From Bradyrhizobium diazoefficiens (lineage in GTDB: Bacteria > Pseudomonadota > Alphaproteobacteria > Rhizobiales > Xanthobacteraceae), in assembly GCF_016616235.1 (NCBI RefSeq), contig NZ_CP067100.1, positions 1,919,001 through 1,983,000 on the forward strand: a stretch of DNA of 64,000 bases, given 5' to 3'. The notes beneath the pieces were generated by a model. That model did no database searches, was not told the DNA's origin, and was given only the letters and a program-made list of their open reading frames with translations. Below are positions 41,799-50,686 of this stretch, in pieces. Each line of letters starts with the position of its first letter. Position 1 is the stretch's first letter. The translations under genes and the position numbers were made by a program.

Positions 41799-42520
41799 CC
41801 GGGCTCGCCCAGCGTCCGGATTGCGTTCTGGAGCGAGCTCTCGGTGCCCTCGATCATCGAATTGGTGCCGTCGAAGGCACGCGAGGCCGCGATCAGCTTC
41901 GTCAATTCCATCATCGGGTTGGCGCCGGAGCCCTCGACATAGCCCTGCTTGAAGCCGTTGCGGGAGAAATCGGCAATCGCGGTCGCGGGGCGGTCGGGCG
42001 TGACGCCCGAATTGCCGTAGCGCTCGAGATTGGCATCAGCGGGAATGTCGAACAGGCCGATCGAGCCGATCTCGTTATTGTCCTGGGTGATCGCGCCGCT
42101 GCGCGCGATCGAGATCGGTCCGCCGTTCGGGTCGAGCGTGATCTGCGCGCCGCCGGCATCGATGACGGGGAAGCCGGACACGGTCTGAAGGTCGCCGTTG
42201 GGGGCGATCTGGAGACGGCCGTCACGCGTGTAGACCGTGCCGTTCGGGCCGGCGAAGGCGATCCAGCCCTGGCCGACGACGGCGACGTCGAGCGGGTTGC
42301 CGCTCTCGGTAATGTTGCCCTGTTCGCGCGAGATGATGTTGTCGCCGGGCGAGGAGAAGGCGACCGGGTTCGCGCCGGCCTTGGACAGCACCGTCTCGAA
42401 CTTCACCACGTCGGTGCGGAACGCCGCGGTGTTCACGTTGGCGACGTTGTTGGCGATGGTCTGGAGACGCTTCTCGAGCGCGACCTGCGCCGACAATCCC
42501 ACATAGAGAGCCGATTGCAT
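41792..42520 (-). CDS. flgF: Flagellar proximal rod protein FlgF
   Basis: A 242-residue rod protein. The N-terminal rod motif (LQTIANNVANVNTAAFRTD) and the C-terminal coiled-coil region (MMELTKLIAASRAFDGTNSM) are typical of FlgF; it builds part of the proximal rod in the periplasm. It follows the DUF1217 gene after a 3-base gap and its stop lies in a tandem repeat before fliI. Confidence 0.94.
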   Translation of the reverse strand: MQSALYVGLSAQVALEKRLQTIANNVANVNTAAFRTDVVKFETVLSKAGANPVAFSSPGDNIISREQGNITESGNPLDVAVVGQGWIAFAGPNGTVYTRDGRLQIAPNGDLQTVSGFPVIDAGGAQITLDPNGGPISIARSGAITQDNNEIGSIGLFDIPADANLERYGNSGVTPDRPATAIADFSRNGFKQGYVEGSGANPMMELTKLIAASRAFDGTNSMIEGTESSLQNAIRTLGEPGK

Positions 42521-42523
42521 GAC

Positions 42524-43312
42524 TTACCTGTTGAACCGGATGTTCTGAAGCTTCGCGAGCATGTCGGTATCCATGCTGGCCGAAGTCGACGCGCCGCCGA
42601 TCAGGACCAGCGCGGGATTGGTCGAATTGTCGCTCTGGGCCTGGGTCGCATCCCACATCGCCGCGAAGCGCTGTACGAACTTGGTCACCTTGGCCGGATC
42701 CTGGAAATCGGTGAGATCGATCTTGTCCGTGATCATCTTGGCCTGGGCGTCGATGTCGGACGAGCTGATCGTCGGCGACCAGCCCATCGCGGTCTGGACC
42801 ACCTGGGTCAGCGCCTTGTCGGCGAGGATCTGGTAGGCATTCGTGACCGTCGAAGCCTTGCGGGTGAAATAGAGCGCCAGCCGCAGGCCCTCGTTTTGGT
42901 CGCCGGCGTTCTCCTCCATCGTCTGCGTGACGTACTGGGTCGCCGTGCCAGTCGTGGCTGCGGTCGTCGAGGTCGCCTGGGCACCGAGGCCGGCGAAATT
43001 GAAGGCGGTGGCGAACTGCCGGTAACGGGCATCGGAGAGCTTGTTCGCAAACGCGTCCTTGTCCGAGACCCCCTCGGTCAGCACCTTGCGCATGAACGCC
43101 TTGGCGTAGGTCATGTCGCTGAGGCCGTAGGCCTTCATCGCATAGGAGTAGAGACGATAATCCTTCAGGAAATCGTCAATGGTCTTCACGTTGCCGATAT
43201 GGCTGAGGAAATAGTCGGTCTCGCGGCTGACATCCGGCTCCTGCGCGACCTGCGTCAGCGACTTGCTCATGTCCTTGGTCAGCCTGGTGTAGTCCGCGAT
43301 CGTGGATAGCAT
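42524..43312 (-). CDS. DUF1217 flagellar-locus protein
   Basis: A 262-residue protein that in rhizobia precedes flgF-fliI. It contains a helical N-terminal half (IADYTRLTKDMSKSLTQVAQ, FLSHIGNVKTIDDFLKDYRL) with a short Thr-rich central linker (ATSTTAATTGTATQ) and a C-terminal domain ending KLQNIRFNR. The family role in flagellar assembly is not known to me. It is the first gene of the minus-strand operon, divergent from motA. Confidence 0.85.
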   Translation of the reverse strand: MLSTIADYTRLTKDMSKSLTQVAQEPDVSRETDYFLSHIGNVKTIDDFLKDYRLYSYAMKAYGLSDMTYAKAFMRKVLTEGVSDKDAFANKLSDARYRQFATAFNFAGLGAQATSTTAATTGTATQYVTQTMEENAGDQNEGLRLALYFTRKASTVTNAYQILADKALTQVVQTAMGWSPTISSSDIDAQAKMITDKIDLTDFQDPAKVTKFVQRFAAMWDATQAQSDNSTNPALVLIGGASTSASMDTDMLAKLQNIRFNR

Positions 43313-43455
43313 GAGACGCGCCCCTCCGGCCGCCTGTACGGCACCGTCGCAAGCTGCCGCGAATTGCTTGCGCGAGGCTGGCGATGCGGGAAGCCAGCTT
43401 CGCGCAAGGCTCGCCGACTAGATATTTCCGGTGGGATCGGCGATGGAGTGGCGCG
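43313..43455. promoter_or_regulatory. Divergent promoter region, DUF1217 operon and motA operon
   Basis: The 143 bases between divergent flagellar operons must hold both promoters. I see no clear sigma-54 or sigma-28 motif. The ORF upstream of motA extends into it (to ATG 43384) but the ribosome site GGAGTGG supports TTG 43456 better. Confidence 0.4.
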
Positions 43456-44352
43456 TTGCTCAGTTTCGTGGGGATTTTCATCACGGTGGCGGCGCTGCTC
43501 GGCGGATTTGCCGCCATGGGCGGGCATCTGGCCGTGCTCATGCAGCCGTGGGAATTCGTCATCATCATGGGCACCGCGGCCGGCACCTTCATCCTGGCCA
43601 ATCCGTGGAAGACGGTCGTCGACACCGGGGTTGCCTGCATGCAGGCCATCACCGGCGCGGTGCCGGGGCAGCGCTATTATCTCGACCTGCTCGGAGCGCT
43701 GCATGCGCTGATGCGCGAGCTGCGGGGCAAGGGCCGCAACGAGGTGGAAGCGCATATCGACGATCCCTCGTCCTCCGAGATCTTCAAGGCGTTCCCGAGC
43801 GTGCTCGGCGACTCGGCGCTGCTCCAGTTCATCTGCGACTATGTTCGCCTCATCATCATGGGCAATGCGCGCACGCACGAGATCGAAGCGCTGATGGACG
43901 AGGAGATCCACACCATCGTGAAGAGCAAGCTGGCGCCCTACCATTCGCTGGTCACGGTCTCAGAGGCGCTGCCGGCGCTCGGCATCGTCGCTGCGGTGCT
44001 CGGCGTCATCAAGGCGATGGGTGCGCTCGACCAGTCGCCGAAGCTGCTGGGCGGCTTCATCGGTGCGGCCCTGGTCGGCACCTTCGCCGGCATCTTCCTG
44101 TCCTACGGCATCATTTCGCCCTTCGCGATCAAGATCAAAATGACGCGAGAGAAGAAGTGCCGGCCCTACATCATCGTCAAGCAGACGCTGCTGGCCTTCA
44201 TGAACGGCGCCATGCCGCAGATCGCGGTCGAGCACGGCCGCAAGATGATCGCGAGCAATGAGCGTCCCTCGATCGACGTCGTCGAGAACGAGACGATCGC
44301 GGGTCCCAAGGTCGTCGTGACCGACGCCGAACCGAAAGCTGCCCGAGCATGA
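43456..44352 (+). CDS. motA: Flagellar motor stator protein MotA
   Basis: A 298-residue protein from TTG 43456 (or 322 from ATG 43384). Four membrane helices include LSFVGIFITVAALLGGFAAM at the start, PALGIVAAVLGVIKAMG (helix 3) and LVGTFAGIFLSYGIISPFAI (helix 4). The cytoplasmic loop has the conserved charged EIEALMDEEI region that meets FliG. With MotB it forms the proton channel. I prefer TTG because MotA proteins begin at the first helix and GGAG precedes it. Its stop overlaps fliM (ATGA). Confidence 0.94.
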   Translation: MLSFVGIFITVAALLGGFAAMGGHLAVLMQPWEFVIIMGTAAGTFILANPWKTVVDTGVACMQAITGAVPGQRYYLDLLGALHALMRELRGKGRNEVEAHIDDPSSSEIFKAFPSVLGDSALLQFICDYVRLIIMGNARTHEIEALMDEEIHTIVKSKLAPYHSLVTVSEALPALGIVAAVLGVIKAMGALDQSPKLLGGFIGAALVGTFAGIFLSYGIISPFAIKIKMTREKKCRPYIIVKQTLLAFMNGAMPQIAVEHGRKMIASNERPSIDVVENETIAGPKVVVTDAEPKAARA

Positions 44353-45290
44353 CGATGCAAGACGTCGAGATCGATCAGCGCAAGCAGCTGCCAAACTACC
44401 TGCTCGACGCGGCAGGTATTTCCATCGAACGCATGCCGATGCTCAATGTGATCTTCGATCGCATGGCGGCATCGTGCACCGACAGCCTCCAGCCGATGGC
44501 GGGAACACCCTGCTATTTCTCGGTCAACGGTATCACCAACGACCGCGTCGGCGACATCATCAAGGACTACGAAGGTAACGCGGTCGCCGCCGTGCTCTAC
44601 GCCGAGCAGTGGGACTCCCGCGTCATCATCATGCTCGACCGCGACTTCGTGTTCACCATGGTGGAGGCGATGTTCGGCTCCGACGGCGCCGAGCCGCCGC
44701 TCGACGTCGAGCGCTCGTTCTCGAACATCGAGATTCGCCTGGTCCAGGCGTTGTTCGAGCGCTTCGCCAAGGCGCTGCAGTCCGCCTTCGCCGGCACGTC
44801 CAACGTCAGCTTCCGCATCGAGCGGGTCGAGACCGCGATGGCCTCGCTCGCGATCGGGCGGAGCGGCAACATGTCGATCTGCGCGAACATCATGCTGCAG
44901 GCGCTCTACCGCGGCGGCCAGATGTTCCTCATCGTTCCGCACTCCGCGCTCAATCCGCTGCGCCAGAAGCTCGCCCACGTCGTCGTCAGCGACGGTCGTG
45001 CGTCCGATCCGCGCTGGCGCGAGCAGATGGAGAGCGAGGTCCACCGGACCGAGGTGACGTTGAGCGCCGTGCTCGACGAGAAGATGGTGACCCTCGGGGA
45101 CGTCGTGAAGTTCCAGGTCGGACAAGTGCTCGAGCTCGAAGCCACGCCGCGCACGCTGGCCCGCCTCGAAAGCAACAACCAGGTGCTGTTCTGGTGTCAG
45201 ATCGGCCAGCTCGATGGCTATTATGCCATGCAGGTGGCAGATCCCGTCGATCAGAAACGGGAGTTCGTCGATGATATCCTATCTCGTTGA
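44349..45290 (+). CDS. fliM: Flagellar motor switch protein FliM
   Basis: A 313-residue switch protein of the C-ring. The middle domain (about residues 40-220) and the C-terminal SpoA-like domain (about 230-305, VEVTLSAVLDE-like TEVTLSAVLDEKMVTLGDVV) are clear. The N-terminal CheY-binding peptide (usually LSQxEIDxLL) is absent or very different (MTMQDVEIDQRKQLPNYLLD), which is common in rhizobial FliM. The C-terminus overlaps the start of the DUF6468 gene by 20 bases. Confidence 0.93.
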   Translation: MTMQDVEIDQRKQLPNYLLDAAGISIERMPMLNVIFDRMAASCTDSLQPMAGTPCYFSVNGITNDRVGDIIKDYEGNAVAAVLYAEQWDSRVIIMLDRDFVFTMVEAMFGSDGAEPPLDVERSFSNIEIRLVQALFERFAKALQSAFAGTSNVSFRIERVETAMASLAIGRSGNMSICANIMLQALYRGGQMFLIVPHSALNPLRQKLAHVVVSDGRASDPRWREQMESEVHRTEVTLSAVLDEKMVTLGDVVKFQVGQVLELEATPRTLARLESNNQVLFWCQIGQLDGYYAMQVADPVDQKREFVDDILSR

Positions 45291-45576
45291 TGCCGTGCTG
45301 CTGATTGCGCTGGCCTTCACCAGCATGCGGGTGACGAAGATGCACCGCGAACTGGCGCGTTTGCGCAGCTACCAGGGCGAATTCTCGACCATCGTGCACG
45401 AGACTGCGGGCGCCTTCGATACGGTCATCACAGCGGCACATGATTCCACGGCCAATCTCGGGCGGCTCGCCAACGTGCTGAGCACGAAGATCGATCAGGC
45501 CCATGAGGCGATCGCGGCGCTCGACGCCAGGAGCGGGCTCGCGACCGCCGGCGGGGCCGACGTCAACAAGCATTGA
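45271..45576 (+). CDS. DUF6468-type small flagellar membrane protein
   Basis: A 101-residue protein from ATG 45271, inside the end of fliM. One N-terminal membrane helix (LVDAVLLIALAFTSMRV) is followed by a helical cytoplasmic or periplasmic domain (FDTVITAAHDSTANLGRLAN). It lies between fliM and fliN, as in other rhizobia. The exact role is unknown. Confidence 0.75.
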   Translation: MISYLVDAVLLIALAFTSMRVTKMHRELARLRSYQGEFSTIVHETAGAFDTVITAAHDSTANLGRLANVLSTKIDQAHEAIAALDARSGLATAGGADVNKH

Positions 45577-45652
45577 AGCTCGAAGCGGCGGAAAAATGAC
45601 GATCGGAACGCCGCGGCGTTCCGGGAGCGGAAATACCAAGAGGCGATTCCAA

Positions 45653-46027
45653 ATGGCGCAATCCTTCGATTATGAGTCTGCATCTGCATCGGAAGAGACC
45701 GAGACGTCTCCGCTGGAGCGGCTGGCCGAGATCGCCGCGCGCACCGCGGAGGAGACCGGCAAGTTCGCCAATGTCGATGCCATCCTGCGCATTCCCGTTA
45801 CCATGCAGGTGGTGCTGGGATCGGCGACCATCCCGGTGGCGAATCTGATGAAGCTCGGTCGCGGCGCGGTGGTTCCGCTCGATCACCGGGTCGGTGAACC
45901 CGTCGACGTCGTCGTCAACGGCCGCATCGTCGCTCGCGGCGAGGTGGTCGTCGTCGAAGAGGACAATTCCCGCTTCGGCGTCTCGCTCACGGAGATTGTG
46001 GGGCCGCTGGGGCAGGGTGATACCTGA
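45653..46027 (+). CDS. fliN: Flagellar motor switch protein FliN
   Basis: A 124-residue protein from ATG 45653 (AGAGG 9 bases upstream; ATG 45596 gives 143 residues). The SpoA domain is at the C-terminus: AILRIPVTMQVVLGSATIPV and NGRIVARGEVVVVEEDNSRF, GVSLTEIVG. FliN forms the base of the C-ring and binds FliH. It follows the DUF6468 gene and is 2 bases before fliG. Confidence 0.94.
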   Translation: MAQSFDYESASASEETETSPLERLAEIAARTAEETGKFANVDAILRIPVTMQVVLGSATIPVANLMKLGRGAVVPLDHRVGEPVDVVVNGRIVARGEVVVVEEDNSRFGVSLTEIVGPLGQGDT

Positions 46028-46029
46028 CC

Positions 46030-47064
46030 ATGGCGGCACAGGTCGCTCCCATCAAACAGCGCGGTGTCGCTACGCTGGGCGGAACGGAAAAGGTTGCGGC
46101 ACTCCTGCTGGCGATGGGCCGGCAGGCGGCCGCGAGCGTACTCGCGCAGTTCGAGCCGCAGGACATTCGCATCGTCACCAAGGCCGCGGCTGAGCTGCGG
46201 CCGATCACGGCGCAGGAACTCGAGGCGATCGTCGAGGAGTTCGCTCAGCAGTTCTCGATGGGCGCGAACATTCTCGGCACCCTCGGCGGCCTCGAAGCCG
46301 TGCTGGGCGATGTGCTTCCCGCCGACCAGGTCACCGCGATCATGTCCGACCTGCTCGGCAATTCGAGCCGCTCGGTATGGGACCGCGTCTCGTCGGTGTC
46401 GGAGAATTCGCTGGCGACCTACCTTTCCAAGGAGCATCCGCAGACCGCGGCGCTGATCCTGTCCAAGGTCAAGCCGTCCTGCGCCGCCAAGGTGATGAGC
46501 CAGCTGCCGTCGAGCCTGCGCAACGAGCTGATGCGGCGCGTGCTCAGCCTCAAGCCGATCGCCGACGACGCGATGAAGGTCCTCGAGAAGACGCTGCACG
46601 AGGATCTGACGCTGAACTTCGCCCGCAACCTCGGCGCGGACACCTACGCCCGCGTCGCGGACATCATCAACAAGATGGAGCGCGGCCATATCGAAGACAT
46701 GCTGAAGAGCCTGTCGGAGAAGCGGCCGAAATCGGCCGAAGTGCTCAAGGAGCTGCTGTTCACCTTCGACGACGTCGTCAATCTGACGCCGAAGGCGCGC
46801 ACCATGATCTTCGACCAGGTGCCGACCGATCGCATCGTCATCGCACTGAAGGGCACCGACAAGCAGTTCCGCGAGCTGATCCTGTCCTCGGTCGCCTCGC
46901 GTGTCCGCCGCGTCGTCGAGCACGAACTCGCCAGCGGCGAGCCGTCGAACCAGCGCGACGTATTGGAGGCGCGGCGCGTGATCACCGACCTCGCGCTCGA
47001 GCTGGCGGAGAAAGGTGAAATCGAGCTCAATCCCGAGCAGGAGGATGAGCTGGTCTTCCGCTGA
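46030..47064 (+). CDS. fliG: Flagellar motor switch protein FliG
   Basis: A 344-residue torque-ring protein. The N-terminal FliF-binding domain (TEKVAALLLAMGRQAAASVL), the middle EHPQ motif (residues 135-138) that contacts FliM, and the C-terminal charged helix region (TDRIVIALKGTDKQFRELIL) that meets MotA are all present. Length is normal. It starts 2 bases after fliN and ends 13 bases before flhB. Confidence 0.96.
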   Translation: MAAQVAPIKQRGVATLGGTEKVAALLLAMGRQAAASVLAQFEPQDIRIVTKAAAELRPITAQELEAIVEEFAQQFSMGANILGTLGGLEAVLGDVLPADQVTAIMSDLLGNSSRSVWDRVSSVSENSLATYLSKEHPQTAALILSKVKPSCAAKVMSQLPSSLRNELMRRVLSLKPIADDAMKVLEKTLHEDLTLNFARNLGADTYARVADIINKMERGHIEDMLKSLSEKRPKSAEVLKELLFTFDDVVNLTPKARTMIFDQVPTDRIVIALKGTDKQFRELILSSVASRVRRVVEHELASGEPSNQRDVLEARRVITDLALELAEKGEIELNPEQEDELVFR

Positions 47065-47077
47065 CCGCTGAGCGCGC

Positions 47078-48163
47078 ATGGCAGAAACATCCGATCAGGA
47101 GAGCAAGACAGAAGAGCCGACCGAGAAGAAAGTCCGTGATGCGCTCGAACAGGGCAACATTCCGGTCTCTCGGGAGGCGTCCATCTTCGCCTCGATGGCC
47201 GCGCTGATGGTGATCCAGGCGTTCCTGATCGGCCAAGGCGTGCAGCAATTGACGCCGGCCTTGAAGAGCCTGCTCGACGATCCCGACGGATTCCCGCTCG
47301 CGACCGGCGCGGACGCGCAGAACCTGCTCACCGTGGTGGGGCTCCAGGCGCTGCGATTCCTGGTGCCGCTCGTCGTCGTCCTGGCGGTGTTCGGGCTCGC
47401 AGCCTCGCTTCTGCAAAATGCGCCGCGCCTGGTGCTGGAGCGCATCAAGCCGGACCTTTCGCGGGTCTCCCCGATCAGCGGCTGGAGCCGCCTGTTCGGA
47501 ACGCAGGGCCTCGTCGAGTTCGCCAAGTCGCTGTTCAAGCTCGTTTCGGTCACGGCCGTGGTCGCCTTCGTGCTGCGCTCGTCCGAAGCAAAGGCGTTCG
47601 AGGCGATGTATACCGACCCGGTCGCGCTGCCGGAGATGATCCTCAACATCGCAATGCGGATCGTCTCGGCGATCTGCATCGCGACCATCGTGCTGGTCGC
47701 GATCGATCTCGCCTGGTCGCGCTTCCACTGGCGGCGCGAGCTGCGCATGACCAAGCAGGAGATCAAGGACGAGCACAAGCAGGCCGAGGGCGATCCGCTG
47801 ATCAAGGCGCGTCTGCGCTCGCTGGCGCGCGACCGCTCGCGGCAGCGCATGATCGCGTCGGCTTCGCGCGCGACGCTGGTGATCGCGAACCCGACGCATT
47901 TTGCGATCGCGCTGCGCTACAAGCGCGAGGAGAATGCGGCGCCGCTCGTCGTCGCCAAGGGCATGGACGTGATCGCGCTGAAGATCCGCGAGGTCGCCGA
48001 GCAGAACCGGATTCCGGTGATCGAGAACAAGGCGCTGGCGCGCGCGCTCTACGAGGCGGTCCAGGTCGACCAGGTGATCCCGGCGGAATTCTTCCGGCCC
48101 GTCGCCGAGATCATCTACTTCCTGCAGTCGAAGCAGGCGCCGCGGCCCGAGAAGGTCCAGTAG
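47078..48163 (+). CDS. flhB: Flagellar export gate protein FlhB
   Basis: A 361-residue membrane protein of the flagellar type III export gate. Four membrane helices fill the first 220 residues; the cytoplasmic domain holds the NPTH self-cleavage motif at residues 271-274 (ANPTHFAIAL), as in other FlhB. Cleavage switches export from rod/hook to filament substrates. The N-terminus has the usual charged EEPTEKKVRDALEQGNIPVS. Operon with fliG. Confidence 0.96.
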   Translation: MAETSDQESKTEEPTEKKVRDALEQGNIPVSREASIFASMAALMVIQAFLIGQGVQQLTPALKSLLDDPDGFPLATGADAQNLLTVVGLQALRFLVPLVVVLAVFGLAASLLQNAPRLVLERIKPDLSRVSPISGWSRLFGTQGLVEFAKSLFKLVSVTAVVAFVLRSSEAKAFEAMYTDPVALPEMILNIAMRIVSAICIATIVLVAIDLAWSRFHWRRELRMTKQEIKDEHKQAEGDPLIKARLRSLARDRSRQRMIASASRATLVIANPTHFAIALRYKREENAAPLVVAKGMDVIALKIREVAEQNRIPVIENKALARALYEAVQVDQVIPAEFFRPVAEIIYFLQSKQAPRPEKVQ

Positions 48164-48228
48164 ATTTCCGAGGATTGTGCTTCGCGCATCAGCTTGACGA
48201 AAGCTTAACGCCCTAGGGTTCTCCCCGA

Positions 48229-48630
48229 ATGGACCAGAACGGGGCTGTCGTGGGACCGCTTTATCTCTTCGAACTCGCATCGTCGCAGGCGCGCTATCTC
48301 GAACTCCGCCAGTCGACCATCGCGACCAACGTCGCCAACGCCAACACGCCGGGCTTCAAGGCGCGCGACGTCGAGCCCTTCAACAAGGTGCTCGACGGCA
48401 TGCCGGTCAGGCTTGCGACGACGTCGCCCTCGCACATGCAGCTGTCCCCGGTCGAGACAGACACGCGGCAGACCGCGAAGAAGGACAGCTGGGACGTAGT
48501 CCACTCCGGCAACTCCGTCAGCCTCGAGCAGGAAATGATCAAGGGCAGCGACGTCAATCGCGACTATTCGATGAATGCGGCGGTCGTGCGCTCGTTCCAC
48601 CGCATGCTGCTGTCGAGCGCGAAAGTCTGA
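48229..48630 (+). CDS. flgB: Flagellar basal-body rod protein FlgB
   Basis: A 133-residue proximal rod protein. Its rod motif (LRQSTIATNVANANTPGFKA) and the C-terminal part (MNAAVVRSFHRMLLSSAKV) are typical. A 65-base gap after flhB may carry a new promoter. It starts a rod-gene run flgB-flgC-fliE-flgG. Confidence 0.94.
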   Translation: MDQNGAVVGPLYLFELASSQARYLELRQSTIATNVANANTPGFKARDVEPFNKVLDGMPVRLATTSPSHMQLSPVETDTRQTAKKDSWDVVHSGNSVSLEQEMIKGSDVNRDYSMNAAVVRSFHRMLLSSAKV

Positions 48631-48641
48631 GGTGAACTGAC

Positions 48642-49058
48642 ATGCTGGACTCACTGAGTGCATCGCTGACGGTCGCGAGCTCCGGGCTCGAAGCGCAGTC
48701 GACGCGCATGCGCATCGTCTCGGAAAACCTCGCCAACGCGACCTCGACGGGGCGCACTGCCGGCGCCGATCCGTACCAGCGCAAGACCATCACCTTCGAC
48801 GCCGCAATGGACCGGGCCTCGGGCGCGCAGCTTGCCAAGGTCAAGGAGATCGGGGTCGACACCACGCCCTACCGCGTCGAGTACGATCCCGGGCATCCCG
48901 CCGCCGACAAGGCCGGCTACGTCAAGCTGCCGAACGTCAACATGATGATCGAGATGGCCGACATGCGCGAAGTCAACCGGTCCTATGAGGCCAATCTCCA
49001 GGTCGTGAAACAGGTGAGGTCGATGCTCGGCATGACCATCGACCTGCTGAGGAGCTGA
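48642..49058 (+). CDS. flgC: Flagellar basal-body rod protein FlgC
   Basis: A 138-residue rod protein. N-terminal [20 protein letters not shown] and C-terminal [20 protein letters not shown] are the FlgC landmarks. It follows flgB by 11 bases. Confidence 0.95.
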   Translation: MLDSLSASLTVASSGLEAQSTRMRIVSENLANATSTGRTAGADPYQRKTITFDAAMDRASGAQLAKVKEIGVDTTPYRVEYDPGHPAADKAGYVKLPNVNMMIEMADMREVNRSYEANLQVVKQVRSMLGMTIDLLRS

Positions 49059-49060
49059 CA

Positions 49061-49390
49061 ATGCTTGAGGCGATTTCATCCACCGCGCTTTCCGCAGGCC
49101 AGGCGGCAAGCCGCGCCACCGAGGCTCAGGCGATCTCGCCGGCGGCGCCGAGCGCGATCCAGTCCACGGACGACATCGGCTTCGATTCGGTGATGAAGCA
49201 GGTGACGACCGACGCGATCGGAACGCTGAAGGCGGGCGAGGCGGCGTCAATCTCGGCGATGCAGGGCAAGGAATCGACCCGCAAGGTCGTGGAGGCGCTG
49301 ATGTCGGCCGAGCAGGCCTTGCAGACGGCGGTCGCGGTTCGCGACAAGGTCGTGCAGGCCTACCAGGAAGTCGTCCGGATGTCGATTTGA
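49061..49390 (+). CDS. fliE: Flagellar hook-basal body protein FliE
   Basis: A 109-residue protein that joins the MS ring to the rod. The C-terminal half (VEALMSAEQALQTAVAVRDK then VVQAYQEVVRM) is the FliE signature. It starts 2 bases after flgC. Confidence 0.94.
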   Translation: MLEAISSTALSAGQAASRATEAQAISPAAPSAIQSTDDIGFDSVMKQVTTDAIGTLKAGEAASISAMQGKESTRKVVEALMSAEQALQTAVAVRDKVVQAYQEVVRMSI

Positions 49391-49407
49391 TCTGAGGGAA
49401 TGAAATC

Positions 49408-50196
49408 GTGAAATCGCTCGCCATTGCGGCCACGGGCATGAACGCCCAGCAGACCAACATCGAAGTCATCGCCAACAACATCGCCAACATCAATTCGACG
49501 TCGTACAAGCGCGCGCGCGCGGAGTTCACCGATCTGTTCTACCAGATGGACCGCATGCAAGGCGTCGCGAACGTCAACGGCTCCTCGCCGATCCCGGAAG
49601 GCTCCAATCTCGGCCTCGGCGTCAAGTCGGCGGCGATCCGCAAGCTGCACATCCAGGGCGCGCTCACTCAGACCGGCAACCCGTACGACCTCGCGATCAA
49701 CGGCCGCGGCTGGTTTCAGGTGCTCGGTCCGAACAACGAGGTGCAATACACCCGCGCCGGTTCGTTCAACACCAATGCCAACGGCCAGCTCGTCACGATC
49801 GACGGCTATCTGCTGGATCCCGCGATCACGGTGCCGCAGGGAACGGTTCAGGTCACGGTCAACCAGACCGGACAGGTGTTCGCCAAGCTGGACACGGAAG
49901 TGAACCCCCGGCAGATCGGCCAGCTCAACCTCGCCAATTTCGCCAACGAAGCAGGCCTCGAGCCGCTCGGCGGCAACCTCTATCGCGAGACCACGGCGTC
50001 CGGCACGCCGGTCGTCGGACTGCCCGGCGATTCCGGCTACGGCAAGATCAACCAGCAATATCTCGAAGCCTCGAACGTCGATCCGGTCAAGGAAATCACC
50101 GAGTTGATCTCGGCCCAGCGCGCCTACGAAATGAATGCCAAGGTCATCCAGGCCTCGGACGAAATGGCCCAGACTGTCTCGAAGGGCATGCGCTAG
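49408..50196 (+). CDS. flgG: Flagellar distal rod protein FlgG
   Basis: A 262-residue distal rod protein with [20 protein letters not shown] at the N-terminus, [17 protein letters not shown] in the middle and the C-terminal [22 protein letters not shown] 49408 is the start (GAGGGA 9 bases upstream). An ATG-TGA mini-frame lies over the start. Confidence 0.95.
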   Translation: MKSLAIAATGMNAQQTNIEVIANNIANINSTSYKRARAEFTDLFYQMDRMQGVANVNGSSPIPEGSNLGLGVKSAAIRKLHIQGALTQTGNPYDLAINGRGWFQVLGPNNEVQYTRAGSFNTNANGQLVTIDGYLLDPAITVPQGTVQVTVNQTGQVFAKLDTEVNPRQIGQLNLANFANEAGLEPLGGNLYRETTASGTPVVGLPGDSGYGKINQQYLEASNVDPVKEITELISAQRAYEMNAKVIQASDEMAQTVSKGMR

Positions 50197-50209
50197 TTCC
50201 GGTGTCGTC

Positions 50210-50686
50210 ATGTTGAACAGGGTGGGCTTGATGGTGCGCGGGTTGGCCGCCGTGCTGCTGGTTCTCGTCTCGGCGCGCTTGGCTGCGGCCGAGGAGAAGC
50301 GGCTTCCCGTGCCGGCCGTGTCGATCCGCGCCGGCGAGCTGATCCGGGACGACATGATCACGGAGCGCGCCTTCGCGCCGAACGTGCTCGGCGTTTCCAT
50401 GTTCATCGAGGCACGCCAGATGCTGGTCGGTCGAATGGCGCGGCGTGCGCTGCTGCCGGGCCAGCCGATCCCGACCAACTCCGTGGAAGAGCCCTGGACC
50501 GTCGCACGCGGCGCCATGGTCAAGGTCGTGGTCGAAGACAGCGGCCTGTCGATCGTCACCTACGGCGCGGCGATGCAGCAGGGCGCGCCCGGTGCACTCA
50601 TCCCGGTGCGAAACTCCGATACCGGCGTGATCATCAGGGGCATCGTCCAGCCGGACGGCACCGTCAAGGTCGTGGACGGGTCATGA
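50210..50686 (+). CDS. flgA: P-ring assembly chaperone FlgA
   Basis: A 158-residue periplasmic protein with a signal peptide (LMVRGLAAVLLVLVSARLAA). The SAF-like domain (VSIRAGELIRDDMITERAFA, GRMARRALLPGQPIP) and the C-terminal beta domain of FlgA are present. It is shorter than enteric FlgA, as usual in alphaproteobacteria. It helps build the P ring; its stop overlaps the flgI start (ATGA). Confidence 0.9.
   Translation: MLNRVGLMVRGLAAVLLVLVSARLAAAEEKRLPVPAVSIRAGELIRDDMITERAFAPNVLGVSMFIEARQMLVGRMARRALLPGQPIPTNSVEEPWTVARGAMVKVVVEDSGLSIVTYGAAMQQGAPGALIPVRNSDTGVIIRGIVQPDGTVKVVDGS

Noticed and set aside
41486..43309. A 607-codon plus-strand frame opposite flgF, DUF1217 and the fliI start
   Set aside because: It lies antisense to three well-recognised genes, has no motif, and is rich in Arg/Gly/Asp as expected for the shadow of GC-rich coding DNA.
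45503..46027. Long version of FliN starting at 45503
   Set aside because: The extra N-terminus overlaps the DUF6468 gene and is Arg/Gly/Ser-rich without similarity to FliN; ATG 45653 has a ribosome site.
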